Shown piece by piece: positions 6,660 to 6,751 of a stretch of DNA of 6,751 nt. The notes beneath the pieces were generated by a model, which made no database searches, was not told the origin of the DNA, and worked only from the letters and a program-made list of their open reading frames with translations. The number at the start of each line of letters is the position of its first letter. The first letter of the stretch is position 1. The stretch is taken from the NCBI GenBank assembly GCA_015662815.1, contig DQTK01000130.1:1-6751 (forward strand), written 5' to 3'. The stretch comes from Aquifex aeolicus. GTDB lineage: Bacteria > Aquificota > Aquificia > Aquificales > Aquificaceae. Both the position numbers and the translations under genes were made by a program.

Positions 6660-6751
6660 ATGAATATGGGAAATCTTTTTGCGGTTTTATTTTTACTTCT
6701 CATAAGTTTCGGATACCCGTTGAGTCCTTCTGAGGAAAATGAGCTAATAAG
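6660..6751 (+). CDS. Exported protein of unknown function, N-terminal part only
   Basis: Thirty codons are visible and the frame is open to the window edge. The product begins MNMGNLFAVLFLLLISFGYP followed by LSPSEENELI. The run from Leu6 to Phe17 is strongly hydrophobic and followed by a turn (GYPLSPS) and then charged residues, which looks like a Sec signal peptide or an N-terminal anchor. The positive charge expected at the very N-terminus is missing, which is unusual. There is no Cys after the hydrophobic run, so it is not an evident lipoprotein. An excellent ribosome binding site supports translation. A second ATG at 6666 is in frame but less well spaced. Too little is present to assign a function. 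It reads away from the CRISPR operon and need not be related to it. Confidence 0.6.
   Translation, partial: MNMGNLFAVLFLLLISFGYPLSPSEENELI

Noticed and set aside
6149..6703. Three overlapping minus-strand open frames of 61-98 codons
   Set aside because: They lie antisense to the gltX and recombinase relics, have no good ribosome binding sites and no recognisable motifs. They are composition shadows.
5953..6751. Possible CRISPR array or leader upstream of the operon
   Set aside because: No direct repeats of 24-37 bases at regular spacing are visible there or elsewhere in the window.

Overview
The window is a type III-A (Csm) CRISPR-Cas effector operon, flanked on both sides by decayed genes. 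The base composition is AT-rich with purine-rich coding strands. The proteins are dense in Lys, Glu, Ile, Tyr and Phe, which fits a thermophilic bacterium. Overall style suggests an Aquificales genome such as Aquifex, but that assignment is impression, not proof. The bacterial-type GltX relic, Shine-Dalgarno sites and sigma-70-like promoter motifs point to Bacteria rather than Archaea.

Layout. Bases 1-169 (minus strand) hold a probable minimal nucleotidyltransferase (MNT) pseudogene cut by the window edge. Bases 196-5952 (minus strand) hold five intact genes, in transcription order cas10/csm1, csm2, csm3, csm4, csm5. They are packed with overlaps or a 13-base gap, so they very likely form one mRNA. 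Bases 5953-6659 contain no intact gene. They hold a candidate promoter for the operon, a plus-strand fragment matching the core of glutamyl-tRNA synthetase, a plus-strand remnant of a serine recombinase most like IS607-family TnpA, and a short unrecognised open tail. From 6660 a new plus-strand gene begins with a strong ribosome binding site and a signal-peptide-like N-terminus, and runs off the window.

How the genes work together. Cas10, Csm2, Csm3, Csm4 and Csm5 are the complete protein set of a Csm interference complex. Csm3 and Csm2 form the backbone along the crRNA, Csm4 with Cas10 caps the 5' tag end, and Csm5 caps the 3' end. The Cas10 HD residues, the GGDD motif and the zinc-ribbon cysteines are all visible, as is the Csm3 catalytic Asp. 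The complex therefore looks able to cut target RNA, cut DNA and make cyclic oligoadenylate. No cas6, cas1, cas2, csm6/csx1 or CRISPR array lies in the window, so crRNA supply and any cyclic-oligoadenylate effector must be encoded elsewhere.

I found no clearly new system. The most unusual content is the set of relics around the operon and a near-consensus promoter that would read antisense into csm5.
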